This document shows positions 17,592 through 27,118 of a stretch of 45,381 nt of DNA, in pieces (positions within the stretch are counted from its first letter, which is position 1; each line of letters begins with the position of its first letter). A model generated the notes under the pieces. It was not told where the DNA came from, made no database searches, and was given only the letters and a program-made list of their open reading frames with translations. The DNA lies in assembly GCA_913048175.1 (NCBI GenBank), contig CAJWVX010000008.1:1-45381 (forward strand). Reading direction: 5' to 3'. Source of the DNA: an uncultured Flavobacteriales bacterium (GTDB taxonomy: Bacteria; Bacteroidota; Bacteroidia; Flavobacteriales_E; Vicingaceae). The position numbers and the translations under genes were made by a program.

Positions 17592-17990
17592 TTATGACCC
17601 TACTATTTCAGCAATTTGTTTTGGAGTAATTACTTTATCCAAATTATCTTTTGTTATAGTAATTGCACGTTCAACTTGATCTTTTGAAAACCCTAACTTC
17701 TCTCCTAATTCTCTACTTAAATTTTCTTCTTCTTCATCAGCTTTTTGATCAATACTCATTAAAGTTAAAATATCATAAAACTGACGCGCTTTAACTTCTA
17801 CACTATCTGGAGTAACCTCTTTTACTGATTCAACATTTAATGCAATTTTATTAAAATCAGAGCTGTCTACTCCTAATTTTATCGCGATAGATTTAATGAA
17901 AATTACCTCATCCTGAACTAATTCTTTATCTGTTTTTGCTAATTTAATTAAATTGGCTACGTGTGTATGTTTCTCTTCTTTTGTCATCAT
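17592..17990 (-). CDS. TerB-like protein
   Basis: This 132-residue helical protein has a TerB-type start, HVANLIKLAKTDKELVQDE, in which the usual D-G-x acidic turn is D-K-E. A second half follows with LMSIDQKADEEEENLSRELG. It is related in pattern to the next gene but distinct in sequence, so the two are probably old duplicates. It lies 15 bases after the small membrane protein gene in the same operon as the giant AAA+ ATPase and flotillin. I infer an adaptor role for the ATPase or the membrane complex. Confidence 0.72.
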   Translation of the reverse strand: MMTKEEKHTHVANLIKLAKTDKELVQDEVIFIKSIAIKLGVDSSDFNKIALNVESVKEVTPDSVEVKARQFYDILTLMSIDQKADEEEENLSRELGEKLGFSKDQVERAITITKDNLDKVITPKQIAEIVGS

Positions 17991-18005
17991 ATCTACTTTT
18001 AAATG

Positions 18006-18158
18006 TTATTTTTTATTTGTTTTATATCTGTATCCTAAAAAAAAACCTACACCAAAAATTAAAACAATAAACCCTAACTTAAATGCGAAACGCATTATTA
18101 CTATTACTACTAGCAAAGCTAAAATCCACCCTATTATTTTTAGCACTTTGCTTGTCAT
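18006..18158 (-). CDS. 50-residue membrane protein
   Basis: This is a short gene between the TerB-like gene and the giant ATPase. The ATG at 18158 is 5 bases after the ATPase stop. It reads MTSKVLKIIGWILALLVVIV, then IMRFAFKLGFIVLIFGVGFF and LGYRYKTNKK. It has one long or two short membrane segments and basic ends. Its size, layout and pattern (SK start, hydrophobic stretch, FKL centre, aromatic/basic end YK) closely resemble the 51-residue product at 37670-37825 in the PspA operon. The function is unknown; it may tether a soluble partner such as the ATPase or PspA to the membrane. Confidence 0.75.
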   Translation of the reverse strand: MTSKVLKIIGWILALLVVIVIMRFAFKLGFIVLIFGVGFFLGYRYKTNKK

Positions 18159-18163
18159 TTGAT

Positions 18164-21100
18164 CTAATTATTTTTGCTTAACACCTCTTTAATTCCTAAT
18201 AAACCTTCAGATAAAGCTTCCATTTGAGACAATATCATAGTCATTTGATTTTGATCACCGAATCCTTTTAATTTTTGATTCTTTACAAAAGTATTTCTTA
18301 CCACATTCCAACGTTCAGTTTCTTCAGGTGTTATCCAATCAACCATTTCTTTAAACTTTAACAAATTAGATTCAGCACTAGTTGTTAAGGTTTGTGATTC
18401 GTTTTCGTAGCCACTCATTATTAAGGTTTGCAACTCTTCATCATTCATAATAGGAATAATTTTTTCTGCAATCTTATTCATATTTCTATAAGAACCTTGA
18501 AGTTTAAATGAGGGTTCAACTCGATATTGATCCTCCATAGCTGCAGAATGAATATACTGTTGGTTTACCTTTAAAATAACATCTCTTACAGTAATTAACT
18601 TTTGAAGTACTGAAACATAATCATTAACCTCTTGCGGAGTGTGAGATGATTCAAATTCTAAGCCTTCTTTATTACCTGTTTCAGCCAATTTAATAAGTGT
18701 GTACAAATCTTGCTGACTTTTACCAGAAAGCTTTCTTAATGTTGTATTAGAGGTTAAACAGTTTTCAATGTAACTCATTTCAAAAACATCTCCAGAGTCT
18801 CCAATAATATCTCCTAAATTGTAGATATCTGCTCTGTTGGCTAACATATCCGGAATTTGGAATTTATCACCACTCTCTGTGTAAGGATTACCAGCCATTA
18901 CCACACAAACCTTTTTACCTCTTAAGTCATACGTTTTTGTTTTCCCTTTATAAACACCTTCTATTTTTCGCTGTCCATCACACAATGAAATAAACTTTTG
19001 TAAAAACTCAGGATTACAATGTTGAATATCATCTAGGTAAACCATTACGTTATCCCCCATTTCGAAACCTAAATTTAGTTTCTCAATCTCTTCTCTGGCT
19101 CCTGCATTAGGTGCATCATTTGGATCTAAAGAAGTTACATCATGACCAAGTGAAGGTCCGTTTATCTTTAAAAAGATAATTCCTAAACGACTTGCAATGT
19201 ACTCCATTAAAGTAGTTTTACCATAACCAGGAGGAGAAATCAATAACAACATCCCCATTAAGTCTGTCCGTTTATTCTCGCCTGCAGAACCAATTTGCTT
19301 CGCTAAATTATCACCTATTAATGGCAAATACACCTTATTAATTAGCTGATTTCGGACAAAGGAATTCATCACCTTTGGCTTTAAGCCATCTAATTTTAAA
19401 TCTTCTTTATAATTTGAAATAAATTGTTTCTTCAGCTTATTAAACGTTCTAAATGCGGGAACATCTTTATTCGAAAAATCTGTTAATCGATTGAAAAATT
19501 CATGAAAATCGACTGTCAGTTTTTGCTTTTTAATGCTTGCATGTACTCCACTAAAACCAGTTAATTCTACTTTTAAATCTGTATTAATTAAGTGTTTTTT
19601 ACTCAACCCTACAGTATTAAGAACAATAGCTGCCTCACTTACCACATCAGTATATTGATTATCATACTCAATTACATAAGCCTGTAACCAACTTTTTGTA
19701 ATCACATATTTTTCTGTTGCATCAATTAAGCTATCAACGGATTCTTTATATGATTTTGTTTGCTTTTTATCCCCTAAATATTTATTAAACGATTCGCATA
19801 ACGCGAAAGCATTTTTACTAATACTAAACTTATCGTTAGTCGCTAATTCTTCAAACAGATACCTAGCAGCTTCTTTTAAATCAACCGAAGTAAATAGCTG
19901 TGTAACTTCATTAAAATCAATCAGTTTAGCTGTAATCGATTCTATTAATTCATCAAAAACATTAGTTTCAGGAAAGGCTTTCAGAACTGTTCCTGCACTT
20001 TTTAATTGCTTATCTAATAAACCCCTCTCTGCATCATCAATATGAAAATTCCAATAATACGCTGAGCAAGCTCTAGCCTCTGGAGAATATTTTAAAACAC
20101 CTCCCAAATGAGCCATTTTAACAATTTCTTTTATAATGATAGCTGCATCATTATCATGCACTCCTTTGGTATAACCTTCATCATATTTAGGAGCTATTGT
20201 TTTGGTAATAAAGTTTTTCCATTCTTCATCCGTCCAATTGTATGCGTTTGTTAGACCAAATTCTTTTTTACTAATAATTTCAATGTACAATTGAAACGCT
20301 AAATACTCAGAACGATAAGTTGTTTCATTTTCAGAAATTAACTGTTGTTTCCAAACATTTTGAGTAGTCAAGAAATCTGGATCTGTTATTTTTTCAAAAA
20401 AGTTGGTTCCAGTAATATGATAATACATTTCATTCCCTTTAGGAACAATAGTTAAATCTAGCGTTTGGTTATTTACGGAAAACTTATGCTGACCGAAAGA
20501 AATAATATTATCGCCATCAAATAACTCTGTTTTATCTCGCAATTGCCTAACAGCCTCTTCTTTAACTGTTTTTAATTTACTCTGAAGATCATCTGACTTT
20601 ACGGTATCTCCCAATACAATAAGTTCCTCCACAATATTCCGCAGCTTATCCACCATTAAATCAGATGCCATGTAACCGTTGATCTCTTCTAAATCAGACA
20701 TATCCTCTAATCTACTGGCAATTCCTTTTAATATTCTGTCTGCTGAAGCTTGTAGAGAAGTAGTTCGCTTATTCTTTTTCTCAATTAAACTTACTTTACG
20801 AGATTCGAAAGCATTGTAAACCTCATCTCTTTTCTCTGCTATCTTAGTAATGTATTCTTCAAATTCACTAAACTTCCCTTCTAACTCCTCCAGCTGAATC
20901 ATCAACTTTGTTAGGTATTCCTCGCACTTTTCTGCACTATCAGAAATATCTAAATAATTAGTCATTCCTTGACTAATCAATTTTAATTGAGAGTTAAAAA
21001 CCGCTTCACCCTCTACTAACTGAAGCTCTTTCCTCTTTCTCTTTATTACTGCATTGATTTGATTAAACCGAGCATATATGTCAGAGATATTATTAATGAT

Positions 21101-23050
21101 TTTAGTTGTTTGAGTCGCATCTTCTATTTTTAGATTACTCACAATCTCAATCAACAACTCTAACTCATGAGATGCTTTTATAACTTGCTCATTAAGCTGA
21201 TTAATCTCAACTACTTTTACCAGTTTTTCAACACTAACACTAAAACCTTCTATTTGATCAACGTAATATTTTAAAGCTTCTTTCTTTAATAAAAACTCAA
21301 CACACTTACCTGATAATTTATCATTCTGAACCGTTAATTCTGATTCGTATTTCTCTATCAATCCAAGATCTACATAGCGTAATTCTTTTAAAGAAATAAC
21401 TTGCCCTCTAACTGTTCTTAATTTGGCTAAAAGCTGAACAAAACTATCAATATGATTGAATTGTGTTCTTTTAATCTCAGAAGTAACCGCCTCAAATAAA
21501 GTTGTAATCTTCTCTTGTTCTTCTGTCGTATTTTTTTTAATCCCAACAACCTTATCAAACTCATCAATTGCACTAGATGCGGATGATTTTATATGATTTA
21601 GCGGTTCTTGTAAATTATGTGTCTCTTCTTTATCAATCCAATAATAAGAATCGAGTATATCTGTTGTCTTTTTAACAATATCAACATACAAGTTTGCATA
21701 CGAATCTTCTTTTGCAATAAGGTTCATCACCTCAAAACATTCAGCCATTGCTCTAACAATATCCTTGTTTCCAATTTTCATTAGAAAAGAATCACTTGTA
21801 TTAGATACCGAACTATCAGGGCCTTCATATGGTGTTTGCCAAATTTGAATAGCATGATGGTTTTGAGCCTCTTCTTCAGCTTTAAAATAACACAACTCTC
21901 CATTTTCAAAGAAAGAATAACCATGACAAATGGTAGGTGTAGTTATTTCTTGAGCAATAAGATTATAAGAAAGTAGCACATATGTTCCTAATGTATTGTT
22001 ATAAAAAATATATAAGAAGTCCTCTCCATTAGGAGAAGCAATGCTTTTTTGATAATGCATTGCTCCAGTATCTATATCAAATACTTTAGACTCTCCAGTT
22101 TGCAGATAATATCCTTTCGGAAAAATAACTCCATGGTCATCTGGCAAAAGCACACATGAATTCTCAATAGCATCTATTCTTAATGCTTCTTGTATCTTAC
22201 TATTATATATAATGTATCGGAACTTATCTTCTTTGTAAGGTTTTATCTTTAGGAAAATCATGTTTCCTACAACAGCATAAAAGATTTCTGCATCATCTAA
22301 TGTTTGATCAGGATAATCTACTGGTTCATTGTAAATTCCTTTCCCATCAGTTGTATTATCCTCTACCTTTATGGTTAAATCACCACCAACGGCCTCTACA
22401 AAAATTTGGTCTTCAATAGAAATATGAGGATGCAAACCATCTCGATACATATCTCTAACGGTTCTTTTCCAAGTAAATTCATACTGATTAGGAGATATTA
22501 CTTCATGATCACTTCTATTGTCAACATAGGTAATATTCTCATCATCTACTTTCCATTTAAAAACTTTGCAATCATTCTCTCCTTTACCAACCTTAAAGAC
22601 CATATATAAGTATGGCCCTATTTCTACAAATTTGGCAAACTGTGTATTCTTATAATACTTGTAAACATCATCAAAGTCTGACTGAAATTTTTCATCATTC
22701 AGTAAAGTATAATCCTCTTGATGAAATCCATGATCTTTATAGTGATAGACACTAAATACATCACTTAACTTTGTAATTGTTCTTAAACCGATATGTACGT
22801 TATATCCAAAAATAAAAAGATCTCCTACAGCAACCATATCGCTGGGAATACACTTATTTTCAGTCGTTACTCTTTCGGTAGTCAATAAGGTAGTTTCAAT
22901 CGCTCCAAACACCTCTTTTCTAGCGGTATTTAGTAAAGAAAGGTTTTCCCTAAGTTCATCCCCATGCTTATTCAGTCGATTACGAATAATTTCATAGGTC
23001 CCTTGTTCAAGTCCTTCTTTTTGATTGCTACTATTTTTTTCTTCTGACAT
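18164..23050 (-). CDS. giant MoxR-like AAA+ ATPase ("DNA repair ATPase" family)
   Basis: This 1628-residue cytoplasmic protein has, in order, a beta-rich N-terminal region (about 60-420), long helical and probably coiled-coil regions (about 500-830), a mixed middle region, and a C-terminal AAA+ module (about 1240-1540). Walker A is PPGYGKTT near 1276, Walker B is MVYLDDIQH near 1338 (D-D, not the usual D-E), and sensor-1 is VMAGNPYTESGDKF near 1385, followed by MLANRADIYNLGD as in MoxR-type ATPases. Relatives are often labelled DNA repair ATPase without proof. The flotillin operon context argues instead for a membrane-associated remodelling role. It is the centre of block A, with TerB-like and small membrane proteins directly downstream. 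Start is ATG; no signal peptide. Confidence 0.85.
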   Translation of the reverse strand: MSEEKNSSNQKEGLEQGTYEIIRNRLNKHGDELRENLSLLNTARKEVFGAIETTLLTTERVTTENKCIPSDMVAVGDLFIFGYNVHIGLRTITKLSDVFSVYHYKDHGFHQEDYTLLNDEKFQSDFDDVYKYYKNTQFAKFVEIGPYLYMVFKVGKGENDCKVFKWKVDDENITYVDNRSDHEVISPNQYEFTWKRTVRDMYRDGLHPHISIEDQIFVEAVGGDLTIKVEDNTTDGKGIYNEPVDYPDQTLDDAEIFYAVVGNMIFLKIKPYKEDKFRYIIYNSKIQEALRIDAIENSCVLLPDDHGVIFPKGYYLQTGESKVFDIDTGAMHYQKSIASPNGEDFLYIFYNNTLGTYVLLSYNLIAQEITTPTICHGYSFFENGELCYFKAEEEAQNHHAIQIWQTPYEGPDSSVSNTSDSFLMKIGNKDIVRAMAECFEVMNLIAKEDSYANLYVDIVKKTTDILDSYYWIDKEETHNLQEPLNHIKSSASSAIDEFDKVVGIKKNTTEEQEKITTLFEAVTSEIKRTQFNHIDSFVQLLAKLRTVRGQVISLKELRYVDLGLIEKYESELTVQNDKLSGKCVEFLLKKEALKYYVDQIEGFSVSVEKLVKVVEINQLNEQVIKASHELELLIEIVSNLKIEDATQTTKIINNISDIYARFNQINAVIKRKRKELQLVEGEAVFNSQLKLISQGMTNYLDISDSAEKCEEYLTKLMIQLEELEGKFSEFEEYITKIAEKRDEVYNAFESRKVSLIEKKNKRTTSLQASADRILKGIASRLEDMSDLEEINGYMASDLMVDKLRNIVEELIVLGDTVKSDDLQSKLKTVKEEAVRQLRDKTELFDGDNIISFGQHKFSVNNQTLDLTIVPKGNEMYYHITGTNFFEKITDPDFLTTQNVWKQQLISENETTYRSEYLAFQLYIEIISKKEFGLTNAYNWTDEEWKNFITKTIAPKYDEGYTKGVHDNDAAIIIKEIVKMAHLGGVLKYSPEARACSAYYWNFHIDDAERGLLDKQLKSAGTVLKAFPETNVFDELIESITAKLIDFNEVTQLFTSVDLKEAARYLFEELATNDKFSISKNAFALCESFNKYLGDKKQTKSYKESVDSLIDATEKYVITKSWLQAYVIEYDNQYTDVVSEAAIVLNTVGLSKKHLINTDLKVELTGFSGVHASIKKQKLTVDFHEFFNRLTDFSNKDVPAFRTFNKLKKQFISNYKEDLKLDGLKPKVMNSFVRNQLINKVYLPLIGDNLAKQIGSAGENKRTDLMGMLLLISPPGYGKTTLMEYIASRLGIIFLKINGPSLGHDVTSLDPNDAPNAGAREEIEKLNLGFEMGDNVMVYLDDIQHCNPEFLQKFISLCDGQRKIEGVYKGKTKTYDLRGKKVCVVMAGNPYTESGDKFQIPDMLANRADIYNLGDIIGDSGDVFEMSYIENCLTSNTTLRKLSGKSQQDLYTLIKLAETGNKEGLEFESSHTPQEVNDYVSVLQKLITVRDVILKVNQQYIHSAAMEDQYRVEPSFKLQGSYRNMNKIAEKIIPIMNDEELQTLIMSGYENESQTLTTSAESNLLKFKEMVDWITPEETERWNVVRNTFVKNQKLKGFGDQNQMTMILSQMEALSEGLLGIKEVLSKNN

Positions 23051-23074
23051 TTGTTTCTTCTAATAATCTAATTA

Positions 23075-23689
23075 TTATGAAAGTTTAATTCGAGAATTCG
23101 CTGCATATGCTGAATCTAATTCAACTAAAAGCTCCAAGGTATGAGTAAACAGTTCAAAAAGCTTTTTAATATCTTCCAAATCTTTCATTACCCAAGCACA
23201 TTCAAAATAGAGTTCATCTACTCCTTCAGGAAATGATTTTCCAAACCAACCATCATCACCTCTAACACTAAACAAAATATCGTTCTGATAGTTAATTAAC
23301 TGTTTCAGCTTTTTATCCTGCAAAAGCTTTTTAATTTTATCTTCGCTATTTGACTTTACAATGAACTTTTTATCAAAAAACGAATGGCCAATTTCTATAT
23401 CTTTCATTCCAAACACTTTCCCAATAGCCGCAAAGATACCCTCTTCATAAATTTTAAACCTAATGTTGTCTTGATTAACAAAAGGAGCTCTCATTCGAGT
23501 ATAGGTAGATCTTGAATCACCATGACTCACGGTATAAGTATCTAAAGTTAATTCCCATTGACCACTTTGAAATCTCAACGCATCTTTCCCAAAGATTCCT
23601 CCATTCTCAAATTGACCACCAATTTCATTAGCAACTTGTTGCCAAATTTCATCTTTCGATGGCCCAAAAATATCTCTTAGAAATCCCAT
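23075..23689 (-). CDS. conserved-looking protein of unknown function
   Basis: This 204-residue soluble protein begins MGFLRDIFGPSKDEIWQQVA, with an amphipathic N-terminus that could touch the membrane. The body alternates strands and helices (FQSGQWELTLDTYTVSHGDS; TYTRMRAPFV; DDGWFGKSFPEGVDELYF), and the last 50 residues are helical. I do not recognise the family. It is the gene immediately before the giant ATPase (24 bases apart) and after the flotillin, from which it is separated by a 190-base gap with a hairpin. Its position suggests that it works with the ATPase. Confidence 0.7.
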   Translation of the reverse strand: MGFLRDIFGPSKDEIWQQVANEIGGQFENGGIFGKDALRFQSGQWELTLDTYTVSHGDSRSTYTRMRAPFVNQDNIRFKIYEEGIFAAIGKVFGMKDIEIGHSFFDKKFIVKSNSEDKIKKLLQDKKLKQLINYQNDILFSVRGDDGWFGKSFPEGVDELYFECAWVMKDLEDIKKLFELFTHTLELLVELDSAYAANSRIKLS

Positions 23690-23834
23690 TTAGTTTTTAG
23701 TTGCTTTCTGTTGACAAAAAATAAGGTGATATTACTTCCTAACTATTTACTCCAAATCATTCTAATGTAATGGTAAATAGATTCTTATATTTCACTCCGT
23801 TACAATCGGAATCAAACTTTCGTACTAAAAGAGA

Positions 23835-23869
23835 TTTCTCATTTCAAAATATTAGTTTAAAATGAGAAA
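23835..23869 (-). terminator. possible hairpin between flotillin and the next gene
   Basis: TTTCTCATTT and AAATGAGAAA form a 10-bp inverted repeat with a 15-base loop, 11 bases beyond the flotillin stop. No strong T-run follows in the minus direction, so it may be a weak terminator or a message-end stabiliser. Confidence 0.4.
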
Positions 23870-23879
23870 CCTTTTTGTA

Positions 23880-26039
23880 TTACTTTTTAATTCCTAAACT
23901 ACTTGCTGTTAAATCTCCAATACCTGCAGATTGAACTGCAGAAAGTAAACCACTTAATACCCCTTGTGTTTTATCATCTTTGGCTTCTCTCATCATGTTA
24001 AAAATTAAAGCAGTAACAGATAAGTTTTTAAGATCATCTGAACTAATACCAAATTGATTAATCAAACTACTTATCTTTTCATTTAAAGAACCTCCCTCAA
24101 CACCGTCAAGTAATTGATTCTTTAAAGAGCTTAGCGTCTCACTATTATCCAACACTCTTTCTACTGCTTTACCATTAGAGATCGCTCCAATAATTTTATC
24201 GAAAAATACCGTTTCTCCGCCAACAATATCAATCTTAGCAGATTCTAATGCTGTAGAAATCACCTCCGCCTGAGCGTCTGCAATATCTTTTTGGATGTTT
24301 ATTTGAGCCATTTCAACTTGCATCTCTTTGTCTAATTTCAACTTAAACTCCTCATGCTCTTTCCCTACGCCATCTAATTGCTTCATTGCTTCCGCTTTCT
24401 TATGGATTCCTTCAGCCTCTACATCATATTTCTCTTTACTCACTATTGCTTCAGCCAATCCTTTTTTCTGATCCGCTGCGGCATGAGCTTCAGTAATTTC
24501 TGCTTTAGCTTTACCAATTTCAACATCTGCAACAGCTTGAGCATGAGACTTTGCTTCAATCCCCTTAGCCTCAGCTAATGCTTCAGACTCTATTACACTA
24601 GCTTCAGCATCCCCTTCTTTTTCTCTGGCTCCTGCTTTAGCTTCCAGCACTTGTGCTTCAGCAATACCATGAGCAGCCTCTCTTGCTGCTTCAGCATCTG
24701 CCATCACAATAATTGCTTCAGCACGTTTAATAGATGATTCTTGTTCTGCTTTAGCATCTATAATAATTTGCTCTGCTTTAAATGAAGCCGCTTGCTTTGC
24801 TGCTTCAGCAGATTTTATTTCTTGAACTAAGTTCGCTTCAGCTATTTCTTCCGCTTTAGTAATTGCTACTAATTTCTCTCTATCAGCTAGTGCTTGTGCT
24901 TTTGTATCTTTTATACTCTCCTCTTCTACAACAACTGTTTTTTCAATTGCTACTCTATCTCTAATTACTTCTTGAATGTTCTTTTTCTCAACTTCAATAG
25001 ACTTTTCTTTTGCTATCTGAGCTAGTGTTACAATTCTTTCTCTCTCAGTTACTTCAAGCAATCTATCTTTTTCAACTTTTTCTGTTTCTACCGCAGCGGT
25101 TCTTTCTTTATTTTTTGCTGCAACAATAACTTCTCTCTCCATGTTCTGTTCAGCAATCTGAACTTCTTCTTCAGTAATAATTCTTGCCTTTTCAGATTTC
25201 AACAGTTCCTCCTGCCTAACCTTAGCAACATCAGCCTCTTCTCTAGATACAATATTAGCTATCTCTCTTTTTTGTTGCTCTTCCTTTTCTGCCAACTGCT
25301 TCTCTAACTCTAAAATTGCTTCTCTAGCCTCAACATCTTGCTTCTTAATAACCTTCTGCTTATTTCTTTCAATAAGGTTAGATTGTATCTTTTGATTAGA
25401 TGTGATGTCAATAATTTTTTTAATCCCTTCTGCATCTAAAATATTATTTTCATCCATTTGAGTTAACGGAGTTTGCTCTAAATAATCAATAGCAGCATTA
25501 TCCAAAACATAACCATTTAACTCCGTTCCTACCTCCTCAAGAATTGAAGTTCTAAATTCATTTCTCTTATTGTATAAATCTACAAAGTCAAACTTCTTAC
25601 CAACTGTTTTTAGAGCTTCTGAAAATTTAGCTTCAAAAAGATTTGCTAACGCGTCCTTATCTGATGCTCTTGCACAACCTACAGATTCAGCTACTTTTAA
25701 AACATCTTCTGCTATTTCATTTATTCTTACAAAAAAAGCCACTTTTATATCAGCCCTCATGTTATCCTTACAAACTAATCCATCTTTCCCATTTCGTTCT
25801 ATCAGAATAGTTTTTAAGGATATGTCCATCATTTCCATCTTATTAAAAACAGGAACAATAACCTTACCGTTGAAAGAAACATTTGTTCCTCCAAAACCTG
25901 TTTTCACAATCGCTTGTCCTTTAGAAGCTTTTTTATACCATTTTGATACTAAAGCAAATATTCCTAATACAAAAACTACTACTACAACTACTAATACTCC
26001 AGCTCCATTAAAGAAGGTATCCATTACACTTAATAACAT
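23880..26039 (-). CDS. YqiK-like flotillin (SPFH-domain membrane scaffold)
   Basis: Flotillins assemble on the inner membrane and organise fluid microdomains. This 719-residue protein has one N-terminal membrane segment (about residues 12-33, GVLVVVVVVFVLGIFALVS), an SPFH/Band-7 domain (about 40-215; GQAIVKTGFGG, TQMDENNILDAEGIKKI) and a very long Glu/Ala-rich coiled coil (about 215-600) full of A-E-A repeats. A C-terminal domain (about 620-719) ends GISSDDLKNLSVTALIFNM then a Gly/Ser-containing tail. It is paired with a YqiJ-type OB-fold protein 5 bases upstream, as in the E. coli yqiJK operon. The partner supports the YqiK type. Confidence 0.92.
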   Translation of the reverse strand: MLLSVMDTFFNGAGVLVVVVVVFVLGIFALVSKWYKKASKGQAIVKTGFGGTNVSFNGKVIVPVFNKMEMMDISLKTILIERNGKDGLVCKDNMRADIKVAFFVRINEIAEDVLKVAESVGCARASDKDALANLFEAKFSEALKTVGKKFDFVDLYNKRNEFRTSILEEVGTELNGYVLDNAAIDYLEQTPLTQMDENNILDAEGIKKIIDITSNQKIQSNLIERNKQKVIKKQDVEAREAILELEKQLAEKEEQQKREIANIVSREEADVAKVRQEELLKSEKARIITEEEVQIAEQNMEREVIVAAKNKERTAAVETEKVEKDRLLEVTERERIVTLAQIAKEKSIEVEKKNIQEVIRDRVAIEKTVVVEEESIKDTKAQALADREKLVAITKAEEIAEANLVQEIKSAEAAKQAASFKAEQIIIDAKAEQESSIKRAEAIIVMADAEAAREAAHGIAEAQVLEAKAGAREKEGDAEASVIESEALAEAKGIEAKSHAQAVADVEIGKAKAEITEAHAAADQKKGLAEAIVSKEKYDVEAEGIHKKAEAMKQLDGVGKEHEEFKLKLDKEMQVEMAQINIQKDIADAQAEVISTALESAKIDIVGGETVFFDKIIGAISNGKAVERVLDNSETLSSLKNQLLDGVEGGSLNEKISSLINQFGISSDDLKNLSVTALIFNMMREAKDDKTQGVLSGLLSAVQSAGIGDLTASSLGIKK

Positions 26040-26044
26040 ATAAT

Positions 26045-26683
26045 TTAATTTATTGATTGATAAGATTCTACTATATAGTAGTTACTTTGTTTAATATAAT
26101 TTATCACTAAAATCTGTCCACCTTTCGTTACTGTACCTTTCTTTGTTTTTATATTAAGTAACAAGCTTGCTCCATCTACAACCACTTCTGCTTGACCTAA
26201 TTTATTAGGATCCGCAGATATCACAACCCTACCTGTAGAACCAAACAAATCATTAACAGATCGTCCTTTATCTTCTAATCCAGCAAATAGTTTAACAAAT
26301 GGTAAAGTAAGTGGCTTTGCAAGAAGTAGGCTCACAACGAAATTTGGAATCAGTAAGATTAAAGAAATAATAAATGTTGTGTTCCCAAAAAAATCATTAG
26401 CGACCAGAGATATAAGCCACATTGGCATTGCTAAAAAAGTAACAAATACCATAAATGGAACTTTATCAATATTGAAAAACATAAGAACATTATTAATCCA
26501 TGAAATAGACACTTCACTACCCCCATCAATATCTGAATTTATATCAGTATCGATATCTAAATCAAATGCGCTAATATCTAACGCTCCTAACATAACCAAT
26601 AACCAATAAAAAACTACAAAAATCAGCAATCCTGTTGGTACAATATTTGGCGCTGAAAAAGTTAATTCAAATAGTTCTTCCAT
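26045..26683 (-). CDS. YqiJ-like (DUF1449) membrane protein with OB-fold domain
   Basis: This 212-residue membrane partner of the flotillin has membrane segments near residues 15-35, 75-95 and 98-122. A soluble NfeD-like OB domain follows (about 138-210: LFGSTGRVVISADPNKLGQA, then KTKKGTVTKGGQILVIN). Between the first two segments is an acidic loop with an alternating D-I-D pattern (LDIDTDINSDIDGG), which could bind divalent cations; that is inference. It is the first gene of block A and divergent from the DUF3592-like gene at 27119. Confidence 0.82.
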   Translation of the reverse strand: MEELFELTFSAPNIVPTGLLIFVVFYWLLVMLGALDISAFDLDIDTDINSDIDGGSEVSISWINNVLMFFNIDKVPFMVFVTFLAMPMWLISLVANDFFGNTTFIISLILLIPNFVVSLLLAKPLTLPFVKLFAGLEDKGRSVNDLFGSTGRVVISADPNKLGQAEVVVDGASLLLNIKTKKGTVTKGGQILVINYIKQSNYYIVESYQSIN

Positions 26684-27069
26684 TTTTCAATTTACATTAC
26701 TTCTAATTTCAATAATTTGAGATTAACAAATACTACTCAATAAAAGAGTGAAAAGTAGATAATTTGCAATCTATTAAATATATATATCAAACCAGCAACT
26801 TATTAAATCTTTTTATTTAACGGTTATTAATTTCAGATTATTGGTCAATTATTTTTAATTAAAATCAACATAACCTTCACTCCTCCAAATTATCAGGAGC
26901 TTTAGATTCTTATCTTTATCCAATAAATACATTGATCTACATCTTTAAGATCATATCGTTTCTTCCTATTAAGTAAGTTTAATTGTCCTTTTCGCGAATA
27001 CAAAGACAATCTGAATATAGACTCTCGTATTAAAACTAAACTGAACTATTTTTCAGACACCATTATTCA
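26684..27069. other. divergent intergenic region of the flotillin operon and the aminopropyltransferase operon
   Basis: About 390 bases without a gene. It must carry the promoter of the minus-strand block A; TAGTATTTG on the minus strand, close to the YqiJ-like gene, is one base longer than TAnnTTTG and is only a weak candidate. The plus-strand element for block B lies at its right end. Confidence 0.5.
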
Positions 27070-27077
27070 TACTTTTG
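27070..27077 (+). promoter_or_regulatory. Bacteroidota -7 promoter element of block B
   Basis: TACTTTTG matches TAnnTTTG exactly and lies 42 bases before the ATG at 27119. The -33 element is not clear. Confidence 0.5.
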
Positions 27078-27118
27078 CAATTAATTAAAAACTAGAAAAT
27101 ATCACTTTCTAAATTCGA

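Noticed and set aside
24400-25300. Repetitive DNA as a possible tandem-repeat array or CRISPR
   Set aside because: The repetition comes from A-E-A coiled-coil codons of the flotillin; units are not identical and there are no spacers.
25570-26043. Plus-strand open frame of 157 codons
   Set aside because: It is antisense to the flotillin N-terminal part and has no recognisable protein pattern.
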